Shown: piece after piece, positions 10,177-21,655 of the stretch | Layout: every line of letters begins with the position of its first letter | Numbering within the stretch: the first letter of the stretch is position 1 | Assembly: GCF_963676685.1 (NCBI RefSeq) | Contig: NC_092345.1 | Span: 51,395,527-51,459,526, forward strand | Direction: 5' to 3' | Source: Mytilus edulis | Taxonomy: Eukaryota; Mollusca; Bivalvia; Mytilida; Mytilidae | DNA length: 64,000 bases | Program-made: the position numbers and the translations under genes | The notes under the pieces: generated by a model | Told to the model about the DNA's origin: nothing | What the model saw: only the letters and a program-made list of their open reading frames with translations | Database searches by the model: none

Positions 10177-13100
10177 ATGTCAGAAAAAATAAACATAATG
10201 TGTTGGAACTGTAAAGGCGTCATGTCGGCTGTTCCTTATTTAACTAATTGTTTGGAAAAATACGATATTAACATTTGCGCATTATCTGAACACTGGCTTC
10301 GTAAATGTAATATACACTTTCTACAACAGATTGATAGCAAATACAAAATATATGCTAAAAGTGTTGACGAACTTTTACCAACGACACAGAAATGTTCTAA
10401 TTACAGAAAAGGTGTTGCACTGTTAGTCTCATCGAATATCGACCGTTATGTTGTGCACGAAATTGATGTCGATTCAGATAGGATTATCGGTATTAAAATG
10501 CATCTGCCTAATGATGTGACTATTTTTTTCTTCTGTGTATACCTACCCGCTGCTTCTCTCCCTATTGATTTGTTTAAAGAATATGTAGATTTACTGCACG
10601 AACTTTATTCCGTATATAGTCAAAATGGCATAGTAATTTTTGCTGGTGATTTTAATGCGAAAGTTCAAGGACCACGCGTCAGTAGTGTTCAAGACGACCG
10701 AAGCAAGATATTGCGGAAAGTTTTAGATGAATTTTCCTTAATTTCTTTAAACACACAGACTTTTTGTAAAGGACCTATACACACTTTTCAGGGCTACGAA
10801 AATGGTCCTTGCTCAACAATAGATCATATAATTGTTCCAGATAACCTGCCATTCAAACCGGAAAATGTAAATATTCTAGATGACCATGGATTGAACTTAT
10901 CCGATCATTTTCCTATTATATGTACGTTTAACCTAGGCGACTCACTTACTCGTCCAAATCTGTCAACTTCTTCAACAAACATAGCCTGGAATAAAGCTCT
11001 GTCAAATGGTAGTTTGACCGACTATACGTTTGCTGTTTCACAAAACCTTTGGACAGTAGATACGAATCAAACTGATATAGAAAAATATTACTCCGAAATA
11101 GTCAACAGTCTTGTTCTAGCAGCAAGAGATACCCTTCCTATCGTCAAGCATAAAAGACATTTGAAACCATATTGGAATGAACATCTAACGGAGTTACATG
11201 ATTCTATGATTCAACGTCGAAATGTATGGATCAGTGAACATAGACCGCGTGGCGAAGAATATGAGTCGTATTTATCTTATAAAATTTCAAAAAACTGTTT
11301 TAGGAATGAACTTCGTCGAGTCTATGACGAGTATGTAGCCGAGATGTCTAATGACATCGAAAAATCTATCGACGTAGATCAACGCTTAGCATGGTGTATT
11401 ATCAACAGTCGTCGATCAAGGAATACATCTGATATCCTACTGAAATTGAACAATAAACTTGTAAATGATCCCGAAAGTGTTTGTGCTGAATTTGCAAATC
11501 TTTTTGAAGTAATCGCCAAATTGTCCGATCATACTGAAGATGAAGTCAACAATAAACTTTTGAACCTTATTCGTAATCGATGTGACAACGACCCAATTAG
11601 ACCAGTGTTTTTTGAAGAACTATCGAAAATTGTGACTAACTTGCCAAATGGAAAAGCGAGTGGGCTTGATGGAATATCCTATGAGCATATTAAATACGGC
11701 GGAAAATTATTATTGACACATTTGTGCAACCTTTTTAATCTAATCTTTGATCAATGTATAACACCTGTTGATTGGAAAAAAAGTGTAGTAATTCCGTTGT
11801 TTAAAGGTGGGAAAAAGTTGAAGTCTGATATCGAATCATACCGTGGTATATCTCTCATACCTTGCATATCAAAAGTATTCGAAAAATTGCTTGATAATAG
11901 ACTAAATGAACGACTGATAAATTTTCCGAATAATCAACAAATGGCATATCAAAAGTATTTAAGCAGTATTTACGCCTCGTTTAATTTACAAGAAACCGTA
12001 CATCACTATAAGGAGAGGAATAGTTCTATTCAAGTGACATTGCTAGATAGCAAGAGGGCGTTTGATACGGTGGACCATATTGGACTTAAAATTAAGATCA
12101 ATGACCTTGGAATTGATGGTAATTTGTGGAAATTGCTAGATCATATGTATAGAGATCTTAAAAGTTGTGTGCGATGTAATAACGTAACCTCTAGATTTTT
12201 CAGCCTTGAGAGAGGCGTTCGACAAGGTAGTGCTTTATCGGCGAAACTTTACCTTATTTATATAAACGATCTTATTGATATACTTTCTACGTCAGGGAAA
12301 GGAGCTGTTATGCTAGATTTAAATGTTGGATGTCCTGTACAAGCTGATGACATCGCTCTTATATCGCCAACATTTTCCGGAATGCAATGCATGATTGACA
12401 TTTGTTACAATTACAGTGTTAAATGGAAGTTCGAGTTTTCGCCCAGTAAAAGTCAAGTTCTTATATTTTCTAAAAGAACCGAAACGTATAGAGATTTAAA
12501 ACTCAATACAGATATAATTCCAGTTTGTAATAGTGTGAAACATGTTGGTATTATACTTGATGCTAGATTTAATTCAACTGAGAGAACTTTAGCAGCCTGT
12601 CGCACAATACGTTCTGTTTGTATGTCTATAATCAGAATGGGTGTTCATCCATCTCTACTTAATCCAATCACATGTAGCAAAATTATTGTTCAACTATGTT
12701 ATAGCAAAGGCCTGTATGGATGTGAACTGTGGAACAACTTGACTAAACACGAGCTATTATTACTTGAACGAACGCATCGGTATGTTTGCAAATACGTACA
12801 AGGGTTGCCTAGGTTGACTAGAACTGACAAGTGCACTTCTTTGCTAGGGTGGATTCCTATAGAAAGTATCATTAACATTAATAAGTTGTTATTCTTTGGG
12901 AGGCTGTGTAATATGCCATCTAAATATTTGCCGAAAAACGTCCTTATGTCAAGACTGTTGGTGTATTACCACAAATGTACTGAAAATAACTTTGGCTTTG
13001 TGAATGATGTCATCCAGATTATGCAGAAATACGACTTAGTAGGCCATATTGAAAAACTAATATCGACAAGTTACTTTCCTAAGCAGAAACAATGGAAATC

Positions 13101-13605
13101 GATAGTTAAAAAGCGTGTATATGAGTATGAAGAGAACATTCTTAAACAACGCCTAGATAGTGACAATGACTTTGAATATTTTAAACATATTCATAACTCT
13201 ATTGAACCACATCGTGCTTGGACCATCTTGCGCCAGTATCCAGCTTTGAACTTTCAAGCAAAATTTATCATATCTCTGTGCGCCCTGGTTAGACCAAGCG
13301 AACCTAATGCTGAATTACTATTATGTCATAAGTGTGGTTTTTTCTATGGCAACGCAATTGTGCACATTTTGATACAATGTTGTAGTGTAGCGCCTACAAG
13401 AGACTTGTTTTGGATAGATCTGATTAACATTGGACCAATTGAGTTTAGCGCAACGCTCCACGCTATGGAAGACATATACTTGACACTAACTCTACTATCA
13501 TGTAATAGTGACAAATGTTTCGTTCTTGAAAAATCAGATGCAGACAGTTTCACCCACTCATGTGTAAAGTTTATTTATATGTTATGTAAGGAATATGACA
13601 GTTAA
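10177..13605 (+). CDS. LINE 1 ORF2: AP endonuclease / reverse transcriptase
   Basis: One uninterrupted frame of 1142 codons. The apurinic-type endonuclease covers residues 1-250: MCWNCKG at the start, SEHWL near 37, GDFNAK near 157 and SDHFPI at 242-247, the catalytic Asp/His set. The reverse transcriptase covers about 480-770: NGKASGLDGISYEHIK, SKRAFDTV with Asp near 630, GVRQGSALSAKLYLIYINDL, and the active-site box ADD at 723-725 (QADDIAL rather than the common YADD). The C-terminal region has C-x2-C at 1050-1053 followed by H and C, a zinc-knuckle. Such proteins nick the target and prime cDNA synthesis from it. The intact length argues for a recent insertion. ORF1 is frameshifted, so autonomy is uncertain. 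Confidence 0.93.
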   Translation: MSEKINIMCWNCKGVMSAVPYLTNCLEKYDINICALSEHWLRKCNIHFLQQIDSKYKIYAKSVDELLPTTQKCSNYRKGVALLVSSNIDRYVVHEIDVDSDRIIGIKMHLPNDVTIFFFCVYLPAASLPIDLFKEYVDLLHELYSVYSQNGIVIFAGDFNAKVQGPRVSSVQDDRSKILRKVLDEFSLISLNTQTFCKGPIHTFQGYENGPCSTIDHIIVPDNLPFKPENVNILDDHGLNLSDHFPIICTFNLGDSLTRPNLSTSSTNIAWNKALSNGSLTDYTFAVSQNLWTVDTNQTDIEKYYSEIVNSLVLAARDTLPIVKHKRHLKPYWNEHLTELHDSMIQRRNVWISEHRPRGEEYESYLSYKISKNCFRNELRRVYDEYVAEMSNDIEKSIDVDQRLAWCIINSRRSRNTSDILLKLNNKLVNDPESVCAEFANLFEVIAKLSDHTEDEVNNKLLNLIRNRCDNDPIRPVFFEELSKIVTNLPNGKASGLDGISYEHIKYGGKLLLTHLCNLFNLIFDQCITPVDWKKSVVIPLFKGGKKLKSDIESYRGISLIPCISKVFEKLLDNRLNERLINFPNNQQMAYQKYLSSIYASFNLQETVHHYKERNSSIQVTLLDSKRAFDTVDHIGLKIKINDLGIDGNLWKLLDHMYRDLKSCVRCNNVTSRFFSLERGVRQGSALSAKLYLIYINDLIDILSTSGKGAVMLDLNVGCPVQADDIALISPTFSGMQCMIDICYNYSVKWKFEFSPSKSQVLIFSKRTETYRDLKLNTDIIPVCNSVKHVGIILDARFNSTERTLAACRTIRSVCMSIIRMGVHPSLLNPITCSKIIVQLCYSKGLYGCELWNNLTKHELLLLERTHRYVCKYVQGLPRLTRTDKCTSLLGWIPIESIININKLLFFGRLCNMPSKYLPKNVLMSRLLVYYHKCTENNFGFVNDVIQIMQKYDLVGHIEKLISTSYFPKQKQWKSIVKKRVYEYEENILKQRLDSDNDFEYFKHIHNSIEPHRAWTILRQYPALNFQAKFIISLCALVRPSEPNAELLLCHKCGFFYGNAIVHILIQCCSVAPTRDLFWIDLINIGPIEFSATLHAMEDIYLTLTLLSCNSDKCFVLEKSDADSFTHSCVKFIYMLCKEYDS

Positions 13606-13814
13606 CTTGATATTTATTATAACTGAAAAATCTTAAAAGACATTTTTCTATTCATCTGAACTTATCTATTCTATTTATTCAATGATCAATTTAATTATTC
13701 ATTAATATAAATATTTATTTAATCTTTTATTTTATTTAAATCGTTATTTAAATTCTTATTATTAACACTCTGTATTATACCACATTTGTATTTATGTTCA
13801 TGTATATCTATACT

Positions 13815-13826
13815 CTCCTGAAGGAG
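13815..13826 (+). other. 3'-terminal hairpin of LINE 1
   Basis: CTCC-TGAA-GGAG is followed directly by ATAATAAACATATA. LINE 2 has a hairpin at the same place relative to its own end (18079-18090). Such 3' stem-loops are known to be recognised by the element's own reverse transcriptase in some LINE clades. Confidence 0.6.
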
Positions 13827-13865
13827 GATAATAAACATATATAGCAGACAAAAATATATATTCCA

Positions 13866-14405
13866 GTGTGCTCACCCGTAACGGACTTACCAAGCGAAGT
13901 AAACAAATCGACTAACGGTAATATTTCACCACTGTCAACTCCGAAGTCTTACACGAATACACACTCGGACTCACATAAAGATAACGGTTTGCGTGAACTT
14001 GATAAACAATCGAACACGTCTTATAAAATACCTGTACGATTGGATGGAGTAACCGAGAATATAGATACCGCCCCCGCAGAATCGGATGAAAACTTTTTTA
14101 CTGGTGTTAAAAGAAAGAGAACGGCGAGATATTATCTATCGGGCATTAATCCTAAATCCACGAGATCAGGGATTCTAGCTTATCTCGAGAAAGAAAACGT
14201 ACATGTGACTTACTTAAGATTGTTTAACCCAAAACATAGTGCACAGCGAGTATCTGCCAAACTCAATGTTGTTGAAAATTGCGCAGATTGTGTTGAATCG
14301 TATAACTTTTGGCCGGATGGCGTACAGTGTAGAATGTGGTTAAGTAATTATGAGTGGAACCATCGTTTTTCAAATGAAACTGAAAACGAACAGCACCATG
14401 AATAA
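13866..14405 (+). pseudogene. LINE 2 ORF1, C-terminal part
   Basis: About 179 codons are open. The N-terminal coiled-coil portion is missing, so the copy is 5'-truncated and no convincing start exists. A Ser/Asn-rich linker precedes RYYLSGINPKSTRSG ... NFWPDGVQCRMWL. This parallels RYFVSGISLES ... FWPTGIRVRRW in LINE 1 ORF1 and supports a shared C-terminal nucleic-acid-binding domain. Confidence 0.75.
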
Positions 14406-14476
14406 ACTCTTTTTCAAAATGTGTAAAACAAAACTTAACTATTGTATTTTGCGTATATTTATTTTGTTTTTGATTA

Positions 14477-17400
14477 TGTCTAGTCTCAAATTATTAGCTT
14501 GGAATGTTAGAGGCATAATGTCCTCCCCTGTCTGTTTAAGTAGTCTTTTAAAAAATACAGATTGTGATAATTGTGTTGTTTCTGAACACAAACTTAAAAA
14601 GAGTTCCCTACATTACCTTTCCACTATTGAACAGGGCTACACTTGTATAGGTAAAGCTGAAGAATTACCAAATAAATATCACGCCTATCATGGGAAAGGC
14701 GGTGTTGCTATATTGTATAAAAATACACTAGAGTTCTCTGTTAGTGAGATACATGATATCAACTCTGAAAGAGTTGTAGGTTTACAGATAAAAACCAAAT
14801 CAAATGGGTCAATTTTTATTTTTGGAGCATACTTACCTTCTGACGATAGCTTAGATAATTATAGAAATGAATTGAACATGTTAGATAATTTAGTTTCTTA
14901 TTATTGTAATTATGGCAGTGTTATATTGTAGCAGGTGACCTTAATGCTAGTTGTCGTACTAAAGACAGATTGCATTCAAACCATTGTAAATCTGATGAAT
15001 TGCAAAAATTTGTTAAAAGACACGATTTGTTATTTTCAGGTGGTCAAATTAAACATACAGGGCCTGATTATACGTTCATTACTAAAAAAACTATGATTGA
15101 TTACTTTCTTGTAAATAAGAGTGTCCTAAGGCAACTGAGGTCTTGTGAAATTCTTGACGAAGGTTCGATTAGCAGTACTTCTGATCATTTACCGATAGTA
15201 GTAGAACTTTCGATAGATAATAATCCACACCGAATAATGAATTCGTATAGCAAATTTCCGGCTTGGCATAAAATTAATGACGATCATATAAGAAAATATC
15301 AAGAACATATGGACGTACCAATAGAATTGTTAACCGACCGAATTAATTCAGACAATTTAGATGTAGATACTGTTAACACGGAAATCGAAAGTATTTTACA
15401 TGAAGCGGCAGATTCCGTTATTCCTAAGTGCGTATTTAACCCATATACAAAACCATACTGGACACCCGATGTTAAGAAAGCTCATCAAATGGAACGGTCA
15501 ATGCGCAAACGATGGCTGGCAAATGGACGACCCAGAGGAATGAGTCATGAATCGTATAAACATTACAAAAAAGCCAAATACGAATTCCGGAATGTGCAAA
15601 ACGCAGCTTACGAACAATATATTCAAAAATGTTACGATGACATAAACGAAGCAGCTGAGTGCGATATCCGGTTATTCTAGAAACTAGAAAAAAAGATGTA
15701 AACCATCAACATCAAGAATTTATCCGGAAATTATACATAATGGTGATACATGCAATGATCCAGAAAGCATTGCGAATGCCTTTATGGACTATTTTTCAAA
15801 CATTTGTACAACAAACAATACTGATACTTTTGATGCGTCAAAGAAACAATTTATTGACAATGCGTATTCAGAGATTTTAAACACCTGCTGTAACTCCAAC
15901 GAGAACCTACCTGGTGGAGTCATCAAAGAAAGTGAAGTGCGCGATATTGTCAAATCATTGATGCGTAAAAAAGCCAGCGGCCACGATAAAATTCAAAACG
16001 AACATTTAATATACGGCGGAGAAGTTCTTATCCGTTGCCTTACTTCATTTTTTAATCTCATAGTGAAGAAAGGTCGTGTTCCTTATGACTGGAAGTTTGG
16101 TTTACTGGTACCACTTTTTAAAGGAAACAATAAACCTAAAACATCTCCTGACAGCTACCGTCCGATTACACTTTTGCCGTGTGTTTCAAAGGTCTTTGAG
16201 CATGTTATAAAAAACCGTTTGCTAATCATATTGGAAAACATAAACTTCCCTAACTGTCAACAACAAGGATTTCAGAAGAACCTCGGTTGCCTAACAGCTT
16301 CCTTTAATCTACATGAGACCATTTTTCATAATCTTGAATTTTGTAGTAAAATTTTTGTAGCTTTTCTTGATAGTAGGAAAGCATTTGACACAGTCTGGAG
16401 ACTTGGTCTTATGTACAAATTGTTTCAACTAGGTGTTAACAATAAATTATGGGTAATTATAGTAAATGACTTTCATACAAATACAAAGAGTGCTATAGTT
16501 GTTAACCAGCACCAGTCAAATTTTTTCCCAGTGTTAGAAGGTGTAAGACAAGGCAGTGTGCTGTCTGGTTTACTGTATTTAATTTTTATTAATGATTTAA
16601 TATGTGAAATTGAGAAATGCAATCAAAACACAGGTATATACAGTATCAATTGTGGTGCACCTGCTCTTGCCGATGACATATCATGTATTGCCACGACCCC
16701 ACTGTCTCTCCAACGCATGCTTGATGTGTGTTTCGAGTACTTTAGAAACTGGCGGTTCTGTTTTAACGCAAGCAAATCAAGTATTATACAATTCTCCATA
16801 AATACGAGAGAAAACAATGTTAACTTCCACTGGTGTATTGGAAATAAGAATATTCCATTATCTAACAACTATACACATTTAGGTATTGAACTTAATTCTC
16901 GATTCAAAACAAAGAACAGAACTATAAATGCTTGTAGAAAAGGTAAAAACGCATTCTTCGCATTGAAAGGAGTAATGTCAAGAGCAACTAATCCGTCAGT
17001 ATTAATTAAATTGTACAAAACTGTTGTCTTACCAAGCGTTCTTTATGGCTGTGAAACATGGTGTAACCTCAAATCCTTTGATATAACGACGCTTAATTGT
17101 TTTCAGCACTTCATTGTCAAACACATTTTAGCTTTAAAAACTTCTACCAGATCTGATATGTGCGAGAGCATTATTGGAATTCATCCGATTATGAGTTTTA
17201 TTCACAAAAGAAAACTGTTCTTTTTTCAAAAACTGTGTACGTTAGATAACAATTATCTTTCAAAAAGAATATTTTTGATTCGTCTATTTTCATTCCTCAT
17301 AGACCCTCACCGCCGTCACTATGGATACATCCCGGATATCATTGACATTCTAAGAACATATGGACTTATTCAGTATCTTACTGAATATATTGATACTGGT

Positions 17401-17928
17401 AGTTTCCCATCAAAAAGTCAGTGGAAATCGATTGTTCACAAAACAGTTAACGAACAACAGTCAGTCAACTGGTTAAACCGTATTGCGTTAGATGACAATT
17501 TTATGCGTTTTAGAAATATTCATAAAACAGTTTCTATGACAAACTTCTGGAAAAAGCACAATCGTTTGCAGAAATACGAAATTCATATTTTATTACAAAA
17601 CTGTTAGCTGATATACCAAATTCATCAGGAGATAAGTGCGTCGAATGCGAAAATGACTTTAGTGATGTATATGTACATGCATGCTGTTCCTGCATTTGCA
17701 CTTTAGAGCTGCGCGAATTGTGGTGGGGTATTATCATCGAGAATTTTCCGCTACAACTTTATTCTGAGCTAAAGTGAATATGACGATGAGGAGATATATC
17801 AAATTTTGCTCGGAAGAATTCCATTAAATTTAAGTGTTGAACATTCTGAGTTTGAGAGACTATGTCACGCCCATGTGGTTCAGTGCTTAGCATTATATGG
17901 CCGTTGTGTCAGGCTATGCAATACATGA
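14477..17928 (+). pseudogene. LINE 2 ORF2 (endonuclease / reverse transcriptase), broken
   Basis: The reading starts MSSLKLLAWNVRGIMSS near 14477 and is split into frames 14350-14931, 14970-15680 and 15784-17607 plus a last short segment. The shifts lie near 14925, in a run of A near 15690, and near 17570; another break follows near 17777. Endonuclease pieces include SEHKL, GDLNA and SDHLPI. Reverse transcriptase motifs are DSRKAFDTV, GVRQGSVLSGLLYLIFINDL and LADDISCI. The C-terminal CVECENDF ... H ... C knuckle is in the last segment. The equivalent of nearly every LINE 1 ORF2 region is present, so decay is by small indels rather than large deletion. Confidence 0.85.
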
Positions 17929-18078
17929 TACGTCATCAATCAAGATTATAGAAGGCCTTAATTCTGAGAGACCAAAGTGTATATATTTGTCTGTATATGA
18001 GAAAAACTGTTGTGTACCTATTTCGTTTATTTTTTTGTTGTTGTCTGATATTTAGTTAATTGTATGTATTCATTGTAT

Positions 18079-18122
18079 CTCAATTATGAGGAAATAAAGA
18101 CATGAATGAATGAATGAATGAA
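18079..18122 (+). other. 3' hairpin and TGAA tail of LINE 2
   Basis: CTCA-ATTA-TGAG at 18079-18090, then GAAATAAAGACA, then about five TGAA units. The layout matches LINE 1's 3' end, where the microsatellite tail is not evident. Confidence 0.7.
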
Positions 18123-19016
18123 TTACATTGTATTTATCAATTTAACATATGCCGACTTGATGCAACGAAAGATATTATTTGAATAAATTAATTAACTTTT
18201 ATCATGATATCAATATTTGAAATAGTTCCGAATATTTTGAATTTTTTCTTATATTTTTATCTTGAATTTTTTTTTTTAAAGAATTACTTTATAATTTCTA
18301 AAAAATTTCCAAAATTGAAGTGTTTAAACATATATAAGTATCTCTTATTTAATAAAAAATGTTTCTGGTATACACACTGAAAAACATTTTTTTATGAACT
18401 GTATTATTATTCGGACTTGAGAGAGGAACATTTTAATTCGTTCATTCTATCGAACGATGTTTTTATTACTTTCAGTGTAGAAGATACATTTATTTATATT
18501 ATGAGCTGTGGTGAAATTAGATTTTTATAAGCAAAACATAGCATTTGATGGTTAACAGGAGAAAGATACATTTATAATTTCTTAAGCATTTTTATTTAAT
18601 TATTTATGTATCAGCATATTACTTGAGAATTGTATCTTATCTTAAAATTGATCTTAAAAGTAATTGATTTGTTCTTTTAAATAATTTTGAAAATGATTAA
18701 TTTTGTATGCATTTAAAGGGCATAATGTAAAAGTGTCGCATATGTCTTTTACGGTAGGAATCTTAGATTGTGATACTGTAATAAACTATGTAATACTTAC
18801 TTCGTATACATACTTATTACATAGTATATTCTTAAGTGTTGTTAAAACTTTTAAGTACCTTATATGAACTTTCATCATCACGTGAATAAAGATGAAGATT
18901 GAAGGCCCCTTAAAAAAACCTACTTTGAACTAAATTCAAAGAAAATGGGCCCTATAAATTTTCTTTTAAAATGGTTTGTTTTCATTGAATAGAAAGAAAA
19001 AAAATTGTTATTGTAT
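18123..19016. other. AT-rich, no gene seen
   Basis: No splice-bounded frame, repeat boundary or RNA gene was recognised. Confidence 0.45.
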
Positions 19017-19560
19017 ATATAAAAAAGAAGATGCGGTATGATTGCCAATGGGACAACTCTCAAAAGAGACGAAATGACACATAAATTAACAACTATAAGT
19101 CACTGTACGGCTTCAAAAAGTAGCAACACCCATACCGCACAGTCAGCTATAAACGGCTCAGAAATGACAAATGTAAAACAATTCAAACAAGAAAACTATT
19201 TATATACAAAAAATTAACGAAAAACAAATATGTACCACATCAACAAACTACAACCACTAAATTACAGGCTCCTGACTTGGGACAGGCACATACATACAGA
19301 ATGTGGCTGGGTTAAACATGTTAGCGGGATCTCAACTCTCCCCTAACCTTGGCCAGTGGTGTAATGGTATACCATAAGAACAAACTATAAAAATCAGTCG
19401 AAAAAGGCTTAACTCATCAGATGAATACAAATACATATAACGAAAACAAAAAACAAACAGACTGGACGTGGCCGGGTACTTGTATATCCCAACAACAAAA
19501 AGACACTAATCACTGATCTTAGAGTACTCACTGACAGCAAATTCAAAGCCACTGACAACT
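19017..19560 (+). repeat. Dispersed repeat family R1, near full length
   Basis: The longest well-preserved R1 copy. It runs from AAAAAAGAAGATGCGGTATG through the TACGGCTTC and CAGTCAGCTATAAA blocks, CTCCTGACTTGGGACAGGCA, and TAACTCATCAGATG near 19420, plus a short further tail. It is useful as the reference copy for the other fragments in this window. Confidence 0.75.
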
Positions 19561-19894
19561 AATAACAAAATCATGCATCTAAAACTAAATTATCAATCAA
19601 TACACATCTAACATCCAAATTGAATGTATTTAGTGTAAAGACATCATAAACAGTCAGAGAAACATGACCTTGTGCAATGCCAATATACAGGTATCGATAT
19701 GTTTGTTGCTTCTCTCACTTTTCGAGTACAATTTAGAAATCTGCTAGCGCAGATCTGGATATCCAAGTTAAAGTAGGGATCAAGATATCATAAATTGATT
19801 TAAAAAACACCCAAAAAACACACAGTTGACGATTTTAATATTTACAGAACAGTCTTTAACTTGTAAAAAGTTTATTCGTAGTGTTATTTCATAC

Positions 19895-20137
19895 CCAGCT
19901 TTGGTATAAAGAAAATGCTATTATTTGCTTATTTTTTTCTTCTGCATTTTATATCATTTTGTGTTTACTGTGTGTGCAAATCTTATCTTCATGCATTTTT
20001 TATGGTTTTGATGGAAACCAAGCTTTGGTATTTAGAAAATGATATGATTTGATAATTATTATTTTTTCTTCATTTAAACTATGTGGCCTTTGCAAATCTT
20101 ATCTTCGTGCACTGTTTATGGTGTTGATGGACACCAT
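19895..20137 (+). repeat. Direct tandem duplication, ~115-125-bp unit
   Basis: Two diverged units (about 19898-20022 and 20024-20137) each run from AGCTTTGGTAT through AGAAAATG and GCAAATCTTATCTTC to GTTGATGGACACC / TTTGATGGAAACC. No coding meaning is seen. Confidence 0.6.
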
Positions 20138-20154
20138 GTCATTGTTGTGTAGTG

Positions 20155-20278
20155 TGTTCTGTTGTTTGTCTTTAAATTTATTCGTTTTTCGTTCTTTTGC
20201 CATGGCATTGTCAATCAGTGTGTTCTCGACTTATGAGTTAGCATATCCTTTTGGTATCTTTTCGCATCTCGGTTGAAT
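20155..20278 (+). repeat. Probable Penelope-like element 3' tail, diverged
   Basis: TGTTTGTCTTTAAATTTATT, GCCATGGCATTGTCA and TTATGAGTT...TTTGGTATCTTTTCG are in the order seen in the tails near 38.7, 46.2 and 50.7 kb. It is quite diverged. Confidence 0.4.
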
Positions 20279-20369
20279 ACTTTGTGCTTGCTGTAGTAAC
20301 TGCAACACGGTTTTGTTTGTTATTGCTTTACTTAAACTTTTGTTTTCGCAGTTTACATCCATATCGAAG

Positions 20370-20740
20370 TTGCAGGTAAATAAAGGCAACAGTAGTATAC
20401 CACTGTTCGAAATTCATAAATCGATTGAGAGAAAACAAATCCGGATAACAAACTTAACCTGAGGGAAACACATCAAATATGAGGGTAACTACGACACAAC
20501 AGAAACACAATATTAAAATGGACCACACACAGAAACGATCTATAATATAATAATGGCCCTTTTCCTGACTTGGTATAGGACATTTTAAGAAAAAAAATGG
20601 TGTGTTGAACCTGGTTTTGTGGCATGCCAAACCTCCCGCTTTTATGGCAATATTGAATATAACATTAAAATGACAATATAACATGACGAGACTACAATAC
20701 AAATAAATGGGAGAACATATAAAATTCAACCCAGCAAGAT
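20370..20740 (+). repeat. Dispersed repeat family R4
   Basis: Contains TTCCTGACTTGGTATAGGAC, GTTGAACCTGGTTTTGTGGC and CAATATTGAATATAACATT. A long copy lies inverted at 50.1-50.7 kb. Partial copies are at 28.1, 40.8 and 52.7 kb. Confidence 0.65.
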
Positions 20741-20867
20741 ACTCATGTGCCTTTCAACAGTATAATACCCCTATATTCAGTTGTTTAAAGTCAGATCTTA
20801 GATGCAAAAGAGCCTTTGAAATTTTGATGAATCCATGTTAAAATCAGATCTGCTGTTATATAGATAT

Positions 20868-21170
20868 ATGTATAAAAAAGATGTGATATGGTAGAGTGCC
20901 AATGAGACAACTGTTCATCAAAGTCACAATTTGTAAAAGAATACCATAATAGATCAAAGTACGGTCTTCAACACGGAGCCTTGGCTCACACCGAACATTA
21001 AGCTAAAAAGGGCCTTCAAAACGGCTAGTGTAAAACCATTTAAACGGGAAAACCAACGGTCTAACCTGTATAAAAAAAAACCGAGAAACTTGATACCCTT
21101 ATGAACCATATAAACAAATGACAACTTCTGAACATCAGATTCCTGTGTCTTTATTTCCAAAAATCCAGTG
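20868..21170 (+). repeat. R1-related repeat, divergent subfamily
   Basis: Starts GATGTGATATGGTAGAGTGC and shares GAGACAACT, a TACGGTCTTCAACA block and AAGGGCCTT with R1, but the remainder differs. It is probably a separate subfamily. Confidence 0.5.
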
Positions 21171-21454
21171 GTTGTTAAATTTGCTAAACACCAGCAAGCA
21201 TTTTACAAATAATGTATAAAAATTGTTTATGATACAGACTGAGTATAAGTTTCTCTTTAAACCAACGTATTCGAGTGTTATGCTCCTTGGTTTTTGAATT
21301 TACAGTTGCATTAATTTTGATCCGAGATAACAGGGGAATCAAATACTTACAAATTTAAACGTACCTTCTAGAATGTCCATGTAAAACAAACTGATTTTCG
21401 TGTTCGTCTAGAGTTTTGTATTTATGATGAATTTAAATGATCTATTAACAAAAC

Positions 21455-21655
21455 TTTGAATTTTTGAAATACTAAGGCTTTTCAACCTCGCAGTATTTGG
21501 CAAAACTTTTTATGAATTTTTAATCCTCAATGCTCTTCAAATTCGTACTTTATTTGGTCTTTTTATAATTTTTTGACTCGAGCGTCACTGATGAATCTTT
21601 TGTAGACGAAACGTGCGTCTGGCGTAAATATAAAATGTCAGTCCTGGTATCTATG
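21455..21655 (-). repeat. Dispersed repeat family R2
   Basis: Minus-strand copy. It holds the complements of GTGCCAAATACGGC-like, GAAGAGCATTGAGGA and CGTCTACAAAAGATTCATCA blocks. Plus copies lie near 24.8, 28.5, 30.6 and 53.3 kb. Confidence 0.65.

Larger units (their letters stand above)
8806..13862 (+). mobile_element. Non-LTR retrotransposon 1 (LINE), near full length
   Basis: It has two ORFs in the usual order, ORF1 (8862-10153) and ORF2 (10177-13605), followed by a ~250-bp 3' UTR. The 3' end carries a hairpin (13815-13826) and AATAAA-like sequence. There are no LTRs. ORF2 has an AP-type endonuclease and a reverse transcriptase but no recognisable RNase H. The clade cannot be fixed by eye. 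The 3' hairpin and the TGAA tail of its neighbour are compatible with the CR1/L2/Jockey assemblage. The 5' end is unresolved. Confidence 0.85.
13863..18122 (+). mobile_element. Non-LTR retrotransposon 2 (LINE), 5'-truncated and frameshifted
   Basis: It follows LINE 1 head to tail with almost no spacer. It keeps the C-terminal part of ORF1, an ORF2 broken by at least three frameshifts, a 3' UTR, a terminal hairpin and a TGAA microsatellite tail at 18103-18122. Protein motifs show the same clade as LINE 1, but clear divergence makes it a separate family rather than a tandem copy. Confidence 0.85.
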
